Of a stretch of DNA of 64,000 bases, positions 44,098-52,127 are shown in pieces (the first letter of the stretch is position 1; each line of letters opens with the position of its first letter). Made by a program: the position numbers and the translations under genes. The notes beneath the pieces are model-generated. The model was not told where the DNA came from. It saw nothing but the letters and a program-made list of their open reading frames with translations, and ran no database searches. The stretch lies in the IMG/VR virus record IMGVR_UViG_3300021475_000001, positions 1-64,000 of that record. One strand, 5' to 3'. Origin of the DNA: a virus.

Positions 44098-45075
44098 ATG
44101 ACTGATGATTACGATGAACCAGAAGACAGTTGGGAAGGTGATCCCAAGGACGTGTGGGTAGAGTTTTTGGAACCTGTCAAGCGCATGTCGCGTGATATGA
44201 AACTTGCGGCAGCGACACTTGGTGATAGGGAAGCACGGCATCTGGTAGACTCTTACTACATCATGCAGGAAGATCGCAAGCGTGCCGCTGGGCAGCAACG
44301 CGCACTCACCAGTTCGGGTGAACCTCACTCGGTGATAAACTGGATTTACAACCAGTCAAGCACGTTGGAAAATCAGATCAAGTCGGCACTGGACGTGTAC
44401 TCCGAAAGTCACGTTATGGGTAGCTGGATGCGACAAATAACCGGCATTGGTCCCGTTCTTAGCGCCGGACTTCTCGCGCATATCTATATGGGTGAGTGGT
44501 GCAGTGTCTGTCATGCGCACGATGCTGAGAAGTGTGTGAAGTTGCAGGAGAAGGACAAAAACAAAACCATCGAAAAGCATGATTTTATCCCAGAGTATTC
44601 TTGTCCGACAGTTGGTCACATTTGGTCATTTGCTGGGTGGGCTTCTGACGGTCAAAAGGCGTGGGAGAAGGGTGAGAAACGACCTTTCAATGCCAAGTTC
44701 AGGGTGCTGTGTTGGAAAGCTGGTCAATCGTTTCTCAAACTCAGCAACAATCCAAAGTGCTTTTACGGTGTTGAATATCGCAAGCGCAAAGAGTACGAGA
44801 TTGCGCGTAACGAACGTGGGGACTTAGCAGCGCAAGCTGCTCTTGGTGCTGCACGTGTTGACAAGTACACCGATGCGTACAAGTACTACATTCAAGGCAA
44901 GTTGCCTCCTGCCCATATCGACGCGCGTGCAAGACGCTGGGCTGTGAAGCTGTTTCTGGCACACTTGCATGGTGAATGGTACGAGCGTAACACCGGTAAA
45001 CCTGCACCTGCTCCATATCCAATCTCGCACTTAGGACACGTGCATGTCATTCCGTCACCAGTGAAGAAGGGTTGA
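44098..45075 (+). CDS. Protein with IS110-transposase-like C-terminal (HhH) domain
   Basis: 325 aa from ATG 44098 (GGAGAAC upstream). Residues about 115-135 (MRQITGIGPVLSAGLLAHI) form a helix-hairpin-helix like that of the IS110/IS116/IS902 transposase C-terminal domain; the later HIWSFAGWASDG and NAKFRVLCWKAGQSFLKL continue that resemblance. Between them lies a Cys/His insert (CSVCHAHDAEKC) that may bind zinc. The N-terminal DEDD nuclease domain of IS110 transposases is not seen, and no inverted repeats flank the gene, so it is not an active element. Probably a DNA-binding phage protein. Confidence 0.55.
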   Translation: MTDDYDEPEDSWEGDPKDVWVEFLEPVKRMSRDMKLAAATLGDREARHLVDSYYIMQEDRKRAAGQQRALTSSGEPHSVINWIYNQSSTLENQIKSALDVYSESHVMGSWMRQITGIGPVLSAGLLAHIYMGEWCSVCHAHDAEKCVKLQEKDKNKTIEKHDFIPEYSCPTVGHIWSFAGWASDGQKAWEKGEKRPFNAKFRVLCWKAGQSFLKLSNNPKCFYGVEYRKRKEYEIARNERGDLAAQAALGAARVDKYTDAYKYYIQGKLPPAHIDARARRWAVKLFLAHLHGEWYERNTGKPAPAPYPISHLGHVHVIPSPVKKG

Positions 45076-45078
45076 TTG

Positions 45079-45171
45079 ATGGGTGGCCTATACTTTGTAT
45101 TCGGAATGATGGTTGGAGGTGGCGGCATATATTTGCTGCTTCACCATTTGCAGCTAATCGTTCCCTTCTAA
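45079..45171 (+). CDS. Very small membrane protein
   Basis: 30 aa, start three bases after the stop of the HhH gene, with AAGGG about 7 bases upstream. Nearly all residues are hydrophobic or Gly (GLYFVFGMMVGGGGIYLLL), as in a single membrane helix with a Gly-rich kink. Small size leaves some doubt. Confidence 0.45.
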   Translation: MGGLYFVFGMMVGGGGIYLLLHHLQLIVPF

Positions 45172-45283
45172 GAATAATCACCAGAGTTGAGAGGACCAAA
45201 CAGAGCGAATGAGTCATCTTGCGAGAGAGTGCCAAAAGGAAAGAACGAGTCAAGTTCCAACGAGAGTACCAGGAAGTGAGAAC

Positions 45284-45315
45284 GTGAAAGCCCCCTAACG
45301 GGGGCTTTCACTTTT
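45284..45315 (+). terminator. Rho-independent terminator
   Basis: A perfect 12-bp stem GTGAAAGCCCCC/GGGGGCTTTCAC with TAAC loop, then TTTTG. It closes the unit of the HhH protein gene. Confidence 0.9.
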
Positions 45316-45334
45316 GTGTTACCTCGATAGAGAC

Positions 45335-45363
45335 TTGACTGTGTGAGTCACTCATGTGACACT
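45335..45363 (+). promoter_or_regulatory. Weak candidate promoter
   Basis: TTGACT and a poor -10 (GACACT) 17 bases on, about 30 bases before the gene at 45394. GTGAGTCAC and GTGACACTCAC nearby recall the recurrent GTCA/TGAC element. Confidence 0.35.
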
Positions 45364-45393
45364 CACCTACACAGTGACTAGAGAGAGGTTGTC

Positions 45394-45609
45394 ATGATTG
45401 CTGCATTCTCTGAGCCAGCCAGAATGGACCCCAATTGCGAGCTACGTATTGGTATCGCGTCGTGGGACGACGGCACTGGTACCGAAAAGTCAGCCAAGTA
45501 CACTTGGTTCGATAAGAATGGTAAAGCCTGTCGCGGCGGTGAACTTCCAATCGCTGCACTACCGCAGATGTTAGAGTTCGCCATCCGCACCGGCTATCTG
45601 ATTTTGTGA
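45394..45609 (+). CDS. Small protein of unknown function
   Basis: 71 aa, SD GAGAGG before the start. Mixed sequence (LRIGIASWDDGTGTEKSAKY, then FDKNGKACRGGELPI) that may be a small beta domain. It lies alone between a terminator and the convergent tRNA-His gene. Confidence 0.55.
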   Translation: MIAAFSEPARMDPNCELRIGIASWDDGTGTEKSAKYTWFDKNGKACRGGELPIAALPQMLEFAIRTGYLIL

Positions 45610-45611
45610 GA

Positions 45612-45688
45612 TGGGGTGATCGGAGGGAATCGAACCCTCGAATAACCGGATCACAACCGGTCGCGTTTACCACTTCGCCACGATCACC
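45612..45688 (-). tRNA. tRNA-His (anticodon GTG)
   Basis: Minus strand. A complete cloverleaf: acceptor GTGATCG/CGATCAC, anticodon stem ACCGG/CCGGT with loop TTGTGAT (anticodon GTG), T arm GAGGG-TTCGATT-CCCTC, discriminator C73 and an encoded CCA. The extra G at -1 opposite C73, the identity feature of tRNA-His, is encoded. It is the only tRNA seen in the window and probably supplements the host pool during infection. Confidence 0.95.
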
Positions 45689-45696
45689 AAAGTCTC

Positions 45697-47289
45697 CTAG
45701 TCAGCCGCTTCCAAATCTAGAAGCAGTTGACTAGGGTCTTTCGCCAGTGACTGAAAAATATCGCGACCTTCACGGTGAAAGTCGAGTATCTTTGGATCAA
45801 CCGTCTTACGCATCATCAGATCAAACAGAAATACCGGCCAGCGTTGTCCCTGGCGTGACAGACGCCGCTCGCACTGTTCACGGTCAATTACACTGACGGG
45901 TGACTCATAAAAGAACCCGTAGTTAGCGGCTTGTAGATTGAGTCCGTAACCACCTTTTCTCCAACCGACGACTAAGTGACGAAACGATGGGTTGTTGTTG
46001 AACTTGTTTTTGATGCTATCCCAATCTTTGGTGCCGCCGTGTAGCCAACCGTATTGGATTTTCGCTTTGGTCAGTGCGTTGCAAATTTGTTGACCAGACC
46101 AAGTAAATTCATGAAAAATTACGCACTTACGATTATCTGGTAGATCAGACAGCAAATCCATCAGCAAGTCGAGTTTGGGGTTTTGATCAAACTCAATGAT
46201 AGAGCGTTCACTGTCGTTGTCTTCATCGATCAGTCCCACAAAGCCGGATGAAATCTGTCGCATACGAATAAACGAATTGGCGATCACACGATGGTTCTTT
46301 TTGGCGCGAATGATTTCATCGATGCACTGCTGATAGTATGTTACGGTATTACCAGGCATCGAACAGTATTTTGGTATACGTGTCAGTTCTGGTAGGTCCA
46401 TCACCTCGTCTACATCGTAGTAGATCGAACGATGACCGAGAAACTTCTGGAACTCCGGTTCACGTTTCTTATCAAAGGTGTATTCCATTCCACCAAAATA
46501 GCCACGCTTCGCCTTGAAGAACACTTCACGAAACAGCCCGAGTGTGTTACCAAAACTTTCACCATGGTCGACCAGATTAAACTGCGGCCAAACCGGCATT
46601 GGGTCGCGACCAAACAAGCGTCCTGCTAGTGCAAAGCGTATTGGTGCCTTTGTCGATGCAGTACGTGACACTTTGTAGAACAACTTACCAATGGCTTTGG
46701 TGCTTTCGTCCCAGACGAAGGCGTCAAACTTGCTTGACAGATAGTCGATACGCTCGCGCTCGGGTTCAAAGTGTGTGACTGGTTTCTTTTCACCAGTTGG
46801 TGTCAGCTTCTCGCGTGTCACCTTGCTACTGGACATAGTGGCGAAGCCTGTGTGTGTCGCAATCGCCAGTCCGGTGTCAAGTTTATCCAGTAAATACCAC
46901 TTTTCACGATTGGAACCAAGAAGCAGCTTATAGGGTATATCGATCTGCCACTTGATGATTTCATCTTCCCAACCACCCACCACTTCATCGGTGTTGGCGA
47001 GAATGATACCGCACTTCATCTTGTTGGCTTTGATGTACCAACGGAGAAGCTCAAGTGTCAGTCGGGTCTTACCGACACCCATACTGAGATGAAAAACAAA
47101 CTGTCCATAAGCTACACCGAGAATAAAGCACACCTTCTGTGCCGTGTTCAGCGTGTACACATTGGGATGCACTGACGGACGTATCTCCGACAGCATTTCA
47201 TCCAGTTCCTGTTCAGACAGACTTTTCATCCAGACAAAATTCTCGGCCGGTCTGGCCAAGTATTGGCTTACTGCGCTTCGAGAAATCAT
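45697..47289 (-). CDS. SNF2-type DNA helicase/translocase
   Basis: 530 aa. An SF2 core: Walker A-like MGVGKTRLTLELLRW (about residue 70), WDEST in place of DEAH (Walker B), then the C-terminal lobe with VIFHEFTWSGQQICNAL, WRKGGYGLNLQAAN and ERRLSRQGQ (arginine finger). This pattern matches SNF2-like phage helicases, which remodel forks or recombination intermediates (compare UvsW in role). The start ATG overlaps the upstream stop (TAATG). Confidence 0.85.
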   Translation of the reverse strand: MISRSAVSQYLARPAENFVWMKSLSEQELDEMLSEIRPSVHPNVYTLNTAQKVCFILGVAYGQFVFHLSMGVGKTRLTLELLRWYIKANKMKCGIILANTDEVVGGWEDEIIKWQIDIPYKLLLGSNREKWYLLDKLDTGLAIATHTGFATMSSSKVTREKLTPTGEKKPVTHFEPERERIDYLSSKFDAFVWDESTKAIGKLFYKVSRTASTKAPIRFALAGRLFGRDPMPVWPQFNLVDHGESFGNTLGLFREVFFKAKRGYFGGMEYTFDKKREPEFQKFLGHRSIYYDVDEVMDLPELTRIPKYCSMPGNTVTYYQQCIDEIIRAKKNHRVIANSFIRMRQISSGFVGLIDEDNDSERSIIEFDQNPKLDLLMDLLSDLPDNRKCVIFHEFTWSGQQICNALTKAKIQYGWLHGGTKDWDSIKNKFNNNPSFRHLVVGWRKGGYGLNLQAANYGFFYESPVSVIDREQCERRLSRQGQRWPVFLFDLMMRKTVDPKILDFHREGRDIFQSLAKDPSQLLLDLEAAD

Positions 47290-47522
47290 TATTGTCTCTT
47301 GAGACGGAAGTCAGCCCACGCATACAGTGTAGTTTGTAGGGCTTCATTACCTGTTGGATTGATAAGCGCCATTTCCTGATCGAGGATGCCGCGCTGTCTT
47401 AGTATTTTCGCGAGTTTATTCCCGGCAGCGGCTGGGGCATTTGTTTGATACCGACGACCATTAATGACTGTCCAGGCGTGCCAACTTCTGTCAGGTAAGC
47501 TACGCAAGTGTATCTCAATCAT
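47289..47522 (-). CDS. Small protein of unknown function
   Basis: 77 aa, SD AAGGTGA. The N-terminal beta part (MIEIHLRSLPDRSWHAWTVI) and a helical C-terminus. Coupled to the SNF2-like helicase gene and perhaps a partner of it. No family recognised. Confidence 0.55.
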   Translation of the reverse strand: MIEIHLRSLPDRSWHAWTVINGRRYQTNAPAAAGNKLAKILRQRGILDQEMALINPTGNEALQTTLYAWADFRLKRQ

Positions 47523-47545
47523 TTAGTCACCTTATACCAAAAAGG

Positions 47546-47569
47546 TGGGGAGGACCGAAGCCCTCCCCA
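47546..47569 (-). terminator. Rho-independent terminator after the PEP-CTERM genes
   Basis: Minus strand: 8-bp stem TGGGGAGG/CCTCCCCA, 8-base loop, then CCTTTTTGG. It follows the stop of the second PEP-CTERM gene by about 18 bases and separates that unit from the helicase genes. Confidence 0.75.
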
Positions 47570-47587
47570 GTTTAAGTGATAGAAAGG

Positions 47588-48367
47588 TTAGCTACGCTGA
47601 CAACGGCGTATCAACCCTAGCCCCAACAAGGCTGTACCCAGCAAGGCAAGACTCGCCGGCTCCGGAACCGGAGGAGGCGGAGGAGGCGGAGGTGGTGGCG
47701 GTGAAGGACCGCATGACCCGCCCGGAGGACAATCTACGAACCCCGTGTTTGTCCATGAGGTGTCGAAGATTGTCACCTGGTTGTTCCCGACGTTTTGGGC
47801 GAACGGGAAGACGATATCACCGTTGGCGAACAGACCGGTGAAGTTGATCTCATCCTTGCCTTGGAAGGCGTGGTTGGCCGTGAATGAGTACACGGACAAC
47901 GACGCTGGCGTGGACAGACCGTCAGCGGTGTACGCGGCGTTGATGTTAGTTTCGTTGAGTGAGTTGTCACATGCAACGCAACCGACGTAGGTGTAAAGGT
48001 CGGAAGCGGAGCCTGTCGGAAACGGGGTGCCTGAGAACAACCCGTTTGCGGTGACAGTCACTGATGTTGCCGGTTGGCTATCAAACAGATAAGAAGCACT
48101 GCTGATAGTCGGAACGGGGGCTCCTACCGGGGTAGCAATGTAGACGGTCAGAGGCGTGTTGATATTCTGTCCGCCTACGTCCTGAATGCTGAACGATTTG
48201 TTGTTGTTCAGCAGTACTGGGTCCGATCCTGTGGCTCCTGTAGCCGTTACGTGAAAGGACGTGGGATCGATATAATCGATCCCATTGATGATGACATCAG
48301 CGTTGGCGATACCTGGGGCCATAAGCCCCAGGATCGCAACGCCAGCCAGAAGGGCTGACTTATGCAT
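47588..48367 (-). CDS. Secreted PEP-CTERM protein (second of pair)
   Basis: 259 aa. Signal peptide at 1-23 (MHKSALLAGVAILGLMAPGI, then ANA). The mature part is Thr/Ser/Asn/Gly-rich beta with YVGCVACDN. Before the tail stands a long proline run ([12 protein letters not shown]), then VPEPASLALLGTALLGLGLI and RRCQRS: the classical PEP-CTERM signal of Pro-Glu-Pro, membrane helix and arginine end. In bacteria an exosortase recognises this tail. Its start overlaps the stop of the first pair member by eight bases, so the two are made together. Presence in a phage is very unusual. Confidence 0.88.
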   Translation of the reverse strand: MHKSALLAGVAILGLMAPGIANADVIINGIDYIDPTSFHVTATGATGSDPVLLNNNKSFSIQDVGGQNINTPLTVYIATPVGAPVPTISSASYLFDSQPATSVTVTANGLFSGTPFPTGSASDLYTYVGCVACDNSLNETNINAAYTADGLSTPASLSVYSFTANHAFQGKDEINFTGLFANGDIVFPFAQNVGNNQVTIFDTSWTNTGFVDCPPGGSCGPSPPPPPPPPPPPVPEPASLALLGTALLGLGLIRRCQRS

Positions 48368-49043
48368 TCGCCATCCCTCCCTTCACGCCATTGCGGCGGC
48401 GACGCAACCAGCCGAAGCCAACTAGCGCCGTACCCAAAAGACCAAGGGTTCCAGGTTCTGGCACTTGTGCCTGAATAACCTCGGTAAGGTCTGCACCGCC
48501 CGCTCCGGTAGCGTGGACGATGTAACGCTCCGTCAACGAGTACGGCCCAGCCCCGGTAGCTACAGTGGTAGTGAGGCTTTGGGTCTGGTTGCTCGCCGTA
48601 AAGGTGGCGTCTTCAAGTATTGAACCGAGTGGGACACCCGGCGGTACGCCATCGTTAGACTGGAGCGATGTGGTCAGTTCCACGCTGGTTATACTACCAG
48701 TTAAGAGGTTGGTAGTTAGCGAGGAAATAAACGGGATAGAGCCGAGAGGTGATGTTAGCCCCGTTTCCGTGACCCACAGCGTAAAGGTTCCCGCACCCGT
48801 AGTGTTAAACGTGATGGTGTTGCTAAACAACGTCCCGCTGGGTGCAGGCGGCGTACCAGCAGCCGTACCTTGTGCCGACCAATTACCGACCGTAGTCGGG
48901 CCGAAATTGACCGGGCTGGTACCCGTGTTAGTTACCGTCGCGGTACCGTCCGTGCCGGTAATCGTGATAGGGTTAGCATTGGCCGCAGGTGACACCCCCA
49001 GGAGAAGGGCACCTACTGCCGCAGTGGTTAACAAGGTCTTCAT
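48360..49043 (-). CDS. Secreted PEP-CTERM protein (first of pair)
   Basis: 227 aa. Signal peptide at about 1-23 (MKTLLTTAAVGALLLGVSPA, then ANA). The mature domain is a Thr/Ser/Gly-rich beta sandwich-like sequence without cysteines. The C-terminus has VPEPGTLGLLGTALVGFGWL followed by RRRRNG, a textbook PEP-CTERM tail. SD AAGGGAAA; the SD lies in a small hairpin (TTCCC-ATAA-GGGAA) just before the start, which could moderate translation. No enzymatic motif. The host exosortase would process it; location would be outer surface or periplasm. Confidence 0.88.
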   Translation of the reverse strand: MKTLLTTAAVGALLLGVSPAANANPITITGTDGTATVTNTGTSPVNFGPTTVGNWSAQGTAAGTPPAPSGTLFSNTITFNTTGAGTFTLWVTETGLTSPLGSIPFISSLTTNLLTGSITSVELTTSLQSNDGVPPGVPLGSILEDATFTASNQTQSLTTTVATGAGPYSLTERYIVHATGAGGADLTEVIQAQVPEPGTLGLLGTALVGFGWLRRRRNGVKGGMANA

Positions 49044-49136
49044 AGCTAAGTTTTCCCTTATGGGAATTAAGGTGCATTCTGTTAGTGGCTACGGTGATCC
49101 TGGATTTCTTGTTGTCTTTCGAGCCTGTTATTGTTG

Positions 49137-49147
49137 GGCAAATTGCC
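49137..49147. promoter_or_regulatory. Palindrome GGCAAATTGCC upstream of the PEP-CTERM pair
   Basis: A perfect 11-base palindrome (arms GGCAA and TTGCC, centre A) about 95 bases before the first PEP-CTERM start, in a 115-base gap. No convincing -35/-10 pair was found there. A regulator site is possible. Confidence 0.3.
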
Positions 49148-49158
49148 AAATGAAATTT

Positions 49159-49452
49159 TTAGTCGCGAAGTCTCGGGTCGATATTGACCTTGGTGTCGGG
49201 ACCAATAAGTTCCTGCACTTCATGTGTCATGGCTTGTTCGGTCGCACCGGAGAAGATGAATATCTCTATGCCTGGTATATCTCTGACAGCATCGTGAATG
49301 GCGATGGGATGTCCCTTCTTCAGTTCTTCGAGGTTTTTGTGTGTCAATCCCAGAATTAGAAGTGACACTTCCTTACCATTACGGACGCCTTTTGCTTGCA
49401 TTCTCAACATGTTACAATACTGCTCTGCGTCTATAACCTGCGGGTACTTCAT
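49159..49452 (-). CDS. Protein of unknown function
   Basis: 97 aa. Alternating hydrophobic strands and helices (EVSLLILGLTHKNLEELKKG, GIEIFIFSGATEQAM) suggest a small alpha/beta fold. The start overlaps the methyltransferase gene by 41 bases. No family recognised. Confidence 0.55.
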   Translation of the reverse strand: MKYPQVIDAEQYCNMLRMQAKGVRNGKEVSLLILGLTHKNLEELKKGHPIAIHDAVRDIPGIEIFIFSGATEQAMTHEVQELIGPDTKVNIDPRLRD

Positions 49453-50056
49453 AGTCTTCTGGTCGTTCTAGTGTAGACCGACACGGTGGTATCCAAACTG
49501 GGGGCTTTGGTGCAATCGACTTCATCCAAACAAGCCATGAATAACTGGTTGCAGTGGTGTTATCGGCTGCTACTCGTCCCTTGTTTATTGGTACACGTTC
49601 GGAAAAGAATGCCAGAATTGATGGGGGTCTTTCTCGGAAAATCCTGTTGTAGCGACCGACACTCTCAACGAACACTGTACGTGAGAATATAGATACACCC
49701 ACTGACGCTATTGTCAAGCTCTTGTTTAAGAACTCTTCAGCGCGCTTAAATGGTGGGTTAGTGATAATCCAATCGTATTGTCCAGGCTTGTAATCGTAGG
49801 TGAGAAAGTCGCGTGTCTCGTTGTGACCAAAATCCAGTGCATCATAAGCGTCTACTTCACCAAAGTACTCACGCAGAGTGCGTGACATATACCCAGCACC
49901 ACAGCCGGGTTCAAGACAGGTGTTCTTCTGCCAATGGTCACCAATCACGTGTTCGATCAGCGCACGTGTGGCCCAGGGTGGTGTCGGGAAGTCATCAAAG
50001 CTGTCGGCAGGTTCGGTCCTCTGCGCCATCACGGCGTGACTGGTATTCTGCATCAT
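49412..50056 (-). CDS. DNA methyltransferase (probable N6-adenine type)
   Basis: 214 aa; ATGATG start, with AAGGGACA upstream. DDFPTPPWATRALIEHVI, LEPGCGAGYMSRTL (SAM motif I) and DWIITNPPFKRAEEF (catalytic NPPF motif) identify a class I SAM-dependent methyltransferase of the NPPF type that methylates adenine. The C-terminal part (GRVAADNTTATSYSWLVW) is typical of phage forms. It has no restriction partner nearby, so its likely role is protection of phage DNA or regulation. Confidence 0.8.
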   Translation of the reverse strand: MMQNTSHAVMAQRTEPADSFDDFPTPPWATRALIEHVIGDHWQKNTCLEPGCGAGYMSRTLREYFGEVDAYDALDFGHNETRDFLTYDYKPGQYDWIITNPPFKRAEEFLNKSLTIASVGVSIFSRTVFVESVGRYNRIFRERPPSILAFFSERVPINKGRVAADNTTATSYSWLVWMKSIAPKPPVWIPPCRSTLERPEDYEVPAGYRRRAVL

Positions 50057-50343
50057 TGTCCCTTGGTGTCGAATGGAACGACGATAACACGCCAGCTAGT
50101 CAATGGACGATTTGGTGAACCATCAATCAGTATAGGATAATTTGGACTAATCATACGGTAGTAAGTCATGGCTTCAGTTGGATCAAGAAATATCTTGGCT
50201 TCTGAGGGGGTGTCACAAACCGTTAGTGTGAAGTTTAGTTCGTGGTCAATGTGCGGATCATACATCTGGATGTACATGCCGGACAGACCCTCGAAATACT
50301 GCCCGTCCTTGCGCTCAAGTATCTGCAAGACGCATGTGTTCAT
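50053..50343 (-). CDS. Small DGxPNRPL-motif protein
   Basis: 96 aa. GMYIQMYDPHID, CDTPSEAKIFLDPTEAMTYY and IDGSPNRPLTSWRVIVV match a small conserved phage family; a paralogue is encoded at 36597-36872. It is coupled by ATGA to the methyltransferase gene. Function unknown. Confidence 0.65.
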   Translation of the reverse strand: MNTCVLQILERKDGQYFEGLSGMYIQMYDPHIDHELNFTLTVCDTPSEAKIFLDPTEAMTYYRMISPNYPILIDGSPNRPLTSWRVIVVPFDTKGQ

Positions 50344-50393
50344 CAGGATCGATCCTAGAGCGCAGGGAGCGTCACCTGTGCGTCTGTTTCACG

Positions 50394-52127
50394 TCACTCG
50401 CAGTTGCGTCTGCCTGAGAGAGGATCGATGTCACAGGCGTCTCCCTCGACAAAGATCACAGGCGTGTCTTCAGCGTCACTCAGCAGTGAACCGCGTTTGC
50501 CAGCGATATTGTAAGTGGCACAACCTTTACCACCATTCTGCCAGACTGTCTGATAGATGCCTTTAAAGGCGGCCCACGGCATTTTGCGCCCATCCATGTT
50601 CACGGTTTTGGAGGCAGCCGAGTCAAGATGCTTTTGCGCAGCCAGCAATACCTTCACATGTTCCGCTGCGGTGACATCCGCTGCCAGCTTGCCTTTGACA
50701 TCGAGAAACTTGATACCGTAGTCTTCCAACACCTCGATTACCGCACCAGTGGGGGTGTTTATCGGGCGTTCCTGACGATAGGCGAACACGGGTTCGATTG
50801 AAGATGACACATTGTCGGCGCAGAGTGAAATTGTACCAGTAGGTGCAATAGAAGTGAGGTGCGAGTTACGAATACCATATTTCTTGATTTCGTAGCGCAC
50901 TTCCTCTGACAGGGTTTTGACATATTCACCAGCCAAGTAACGCTCGGCATCAAACAGAGGAAACGAACCTTTCTCTTGTGCCAACGCTGATGAAGCGAGA
51001 TAGGCTGTGTCGTTGATGATTTCCAGAACCCTTTCTTCGAACTCACAGAAATCGTCACTACCATATGGTAAGCCCAGTGCTTCACCGGTATTAGCCAGAC
51101 CAGTGATACCAAGTCCCATACGACGCTTGGTGATAGCTTCGGCGCGTTGTTCCGCCAATGGATAGCGCGACTTATCGATGACATTATCCATGGCACGAAC
51201 TACCGGCCAGACATCTGACTTTAGATGATCAAAGTCAAACGAATAGGGATTTTGACCAATACGTACCGGCTGCCGTGATAGATATTTCACCAGATTGAAT
51301 GAACCTAAAAGACAAGCACCAAACGGTGGTAGTGGTTGTTCACTGCAAGGATTGGTACTGGCGATGGTTTCACAGTAGTACAAATTGTTCATGCGATTTA
51401 TGGTGTCGATAAACACCACACCAGGTTCGGCCCAATCCCAGGTCGAACGCATCAGATTTTCCCATAGTTCGGCGGCGTCAACATAGCGATAATTCTTGCC
51501 GCCCCAGCGTAGTGCAAATTCACTACCAGTTTCTACGGCTTCCATAAACTCGTCAGTCACTGCCACACTGATATTGAAACCTATGAGTTTGTCACGGTTG
51601 TTTTTAGCGTGAATGAACTCTTCAATGTCTGGGTGATCAATACGGAGTATCCCCATCTGAGCACCGCGTCGATGTCCACTACTAGCAGTGGCCAAGCAGA
51701 CCGCGTCGTATATATGCATAAACGAGACTGGGCCGGATGATTGGGATTGCAGTTTAGCAACCAATTCTCCACGGGGGCGGAGAGACGAAAAGTCATAGCC
51801 AATACCACCTCCCATGCGCATCGTTGCGGCAGCTTCGTGCGCGCGATGCATAATCGAGCCTGGACCTTCCACATAAGAGTCAGCAATGGTGCCACTGACA
51901 AAGCAGTTGTGACTCGTCACGTGCTTGGACGATCCCACTGCCGATTGTATGCGACCGCCGCCGAGAAAACGTTGATCGATGATCACTTCACGAAACTGGT
52001 GATAGTGATTGTCCGAGTCCTTTAGACCAAACGCCACTCGGTTCATCGACTCTCGAAAGTCTTCACCAGGTGAACGATACTTCATCCCGTGCAACCTATC
52101 AGCCGGTTCAGTCTGTGGTCCCATCAT
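50394..52127 (-). CDS. nrdJ: Class II (B12-dependent) ribonucleotide reductase
   Basis: 577 aa. The catalytic barrel is clear: SHNCFVSG with the first active-site Cys, ASSGHRRGAQMGILRIDHPD, TNPCSEQPLPPFGACLLGSF with the NxCxE radical-site motif, and SIAPTGTISL. The C-terminal CDIDPLSGRRNC may be the reducing Cys tail. No small subunit (NrdB) gene is near and the sequence is of the adenosylcobalamin-dependent type, so the phage relies on host cobalamin. It converts ribonucleotides to deoxyribonucleotides for replication. No N-terminal ATP cone is seen. Confidence 0.88.
   Translation of the reverse strand: MMGPQTEPADRLHGMKYRSPGEDFRESMNRVAFGLKDSDNHYHQFREVIIDQRFLGGGRIQSAVGSSKHVTSHNCFVSGTIADSYVEGPGSIMHRAHEAAATMRMGGGIGYDFSSLRPRGELVAKLQSQSSGPVSFMHIYDAVCLATASSGHRRGAQMGILRIDHPDIEEFIHAKNNRDKLIGFNISVAVTDEFMEAVETGSEFALRWGGKNYRYVDAAELWENLMRSTWDWAEPGVVFIDTINRMNNLYYCETIASTNPCSEQPLPPFGACLLGSFNLVKYLSRQPVRIGQNPYSFDFDHLKSDVWPVVRAMDNVIDKSRYPLAEQRAEAITKRRMGLGITGLANTGEALGLPYGSDDFCEFEERVLEIINDTAYLASSALAQEKGSFPLFDAERYLAGEYVKTLSEEVRYEIKKYGIRNSHLTSIAPTGTISLCADNVSSSIEPVFAYRQERPINTPTGAVIEVLEDYGIKFLDVKGKLAADVTAAEHVKVLLAAQKHLDSAASKTVNMDGRKMPWAAFKGIYQTVWQNGGKGCATYNIAGKRGSLLSDAEDTPVIFVEGDACDIDPLSGRRNCE

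Noticed and set aside
44098-45075. Active IS110 insertion sequence
   Set aside because: No DEDD nuclease domain, no flanking repeats and a normal phage operon setting; only the C-terminal domain resembles the transposase.
45209-45298. 29-codon plus-strand frame after the HhH protein gene
   Set aside because: No good SD spacing, polar composition without pattern, and it runs into the stem of the terminator at 45284.
48565-49359. 264-codon plus-strand frame across the first PEP-CTERM gene
   Set aside because: It is antisense to a protein with a full signal peptide and PEP-CTERM tail; its own translation has no recognisable domain and it has no good SD.
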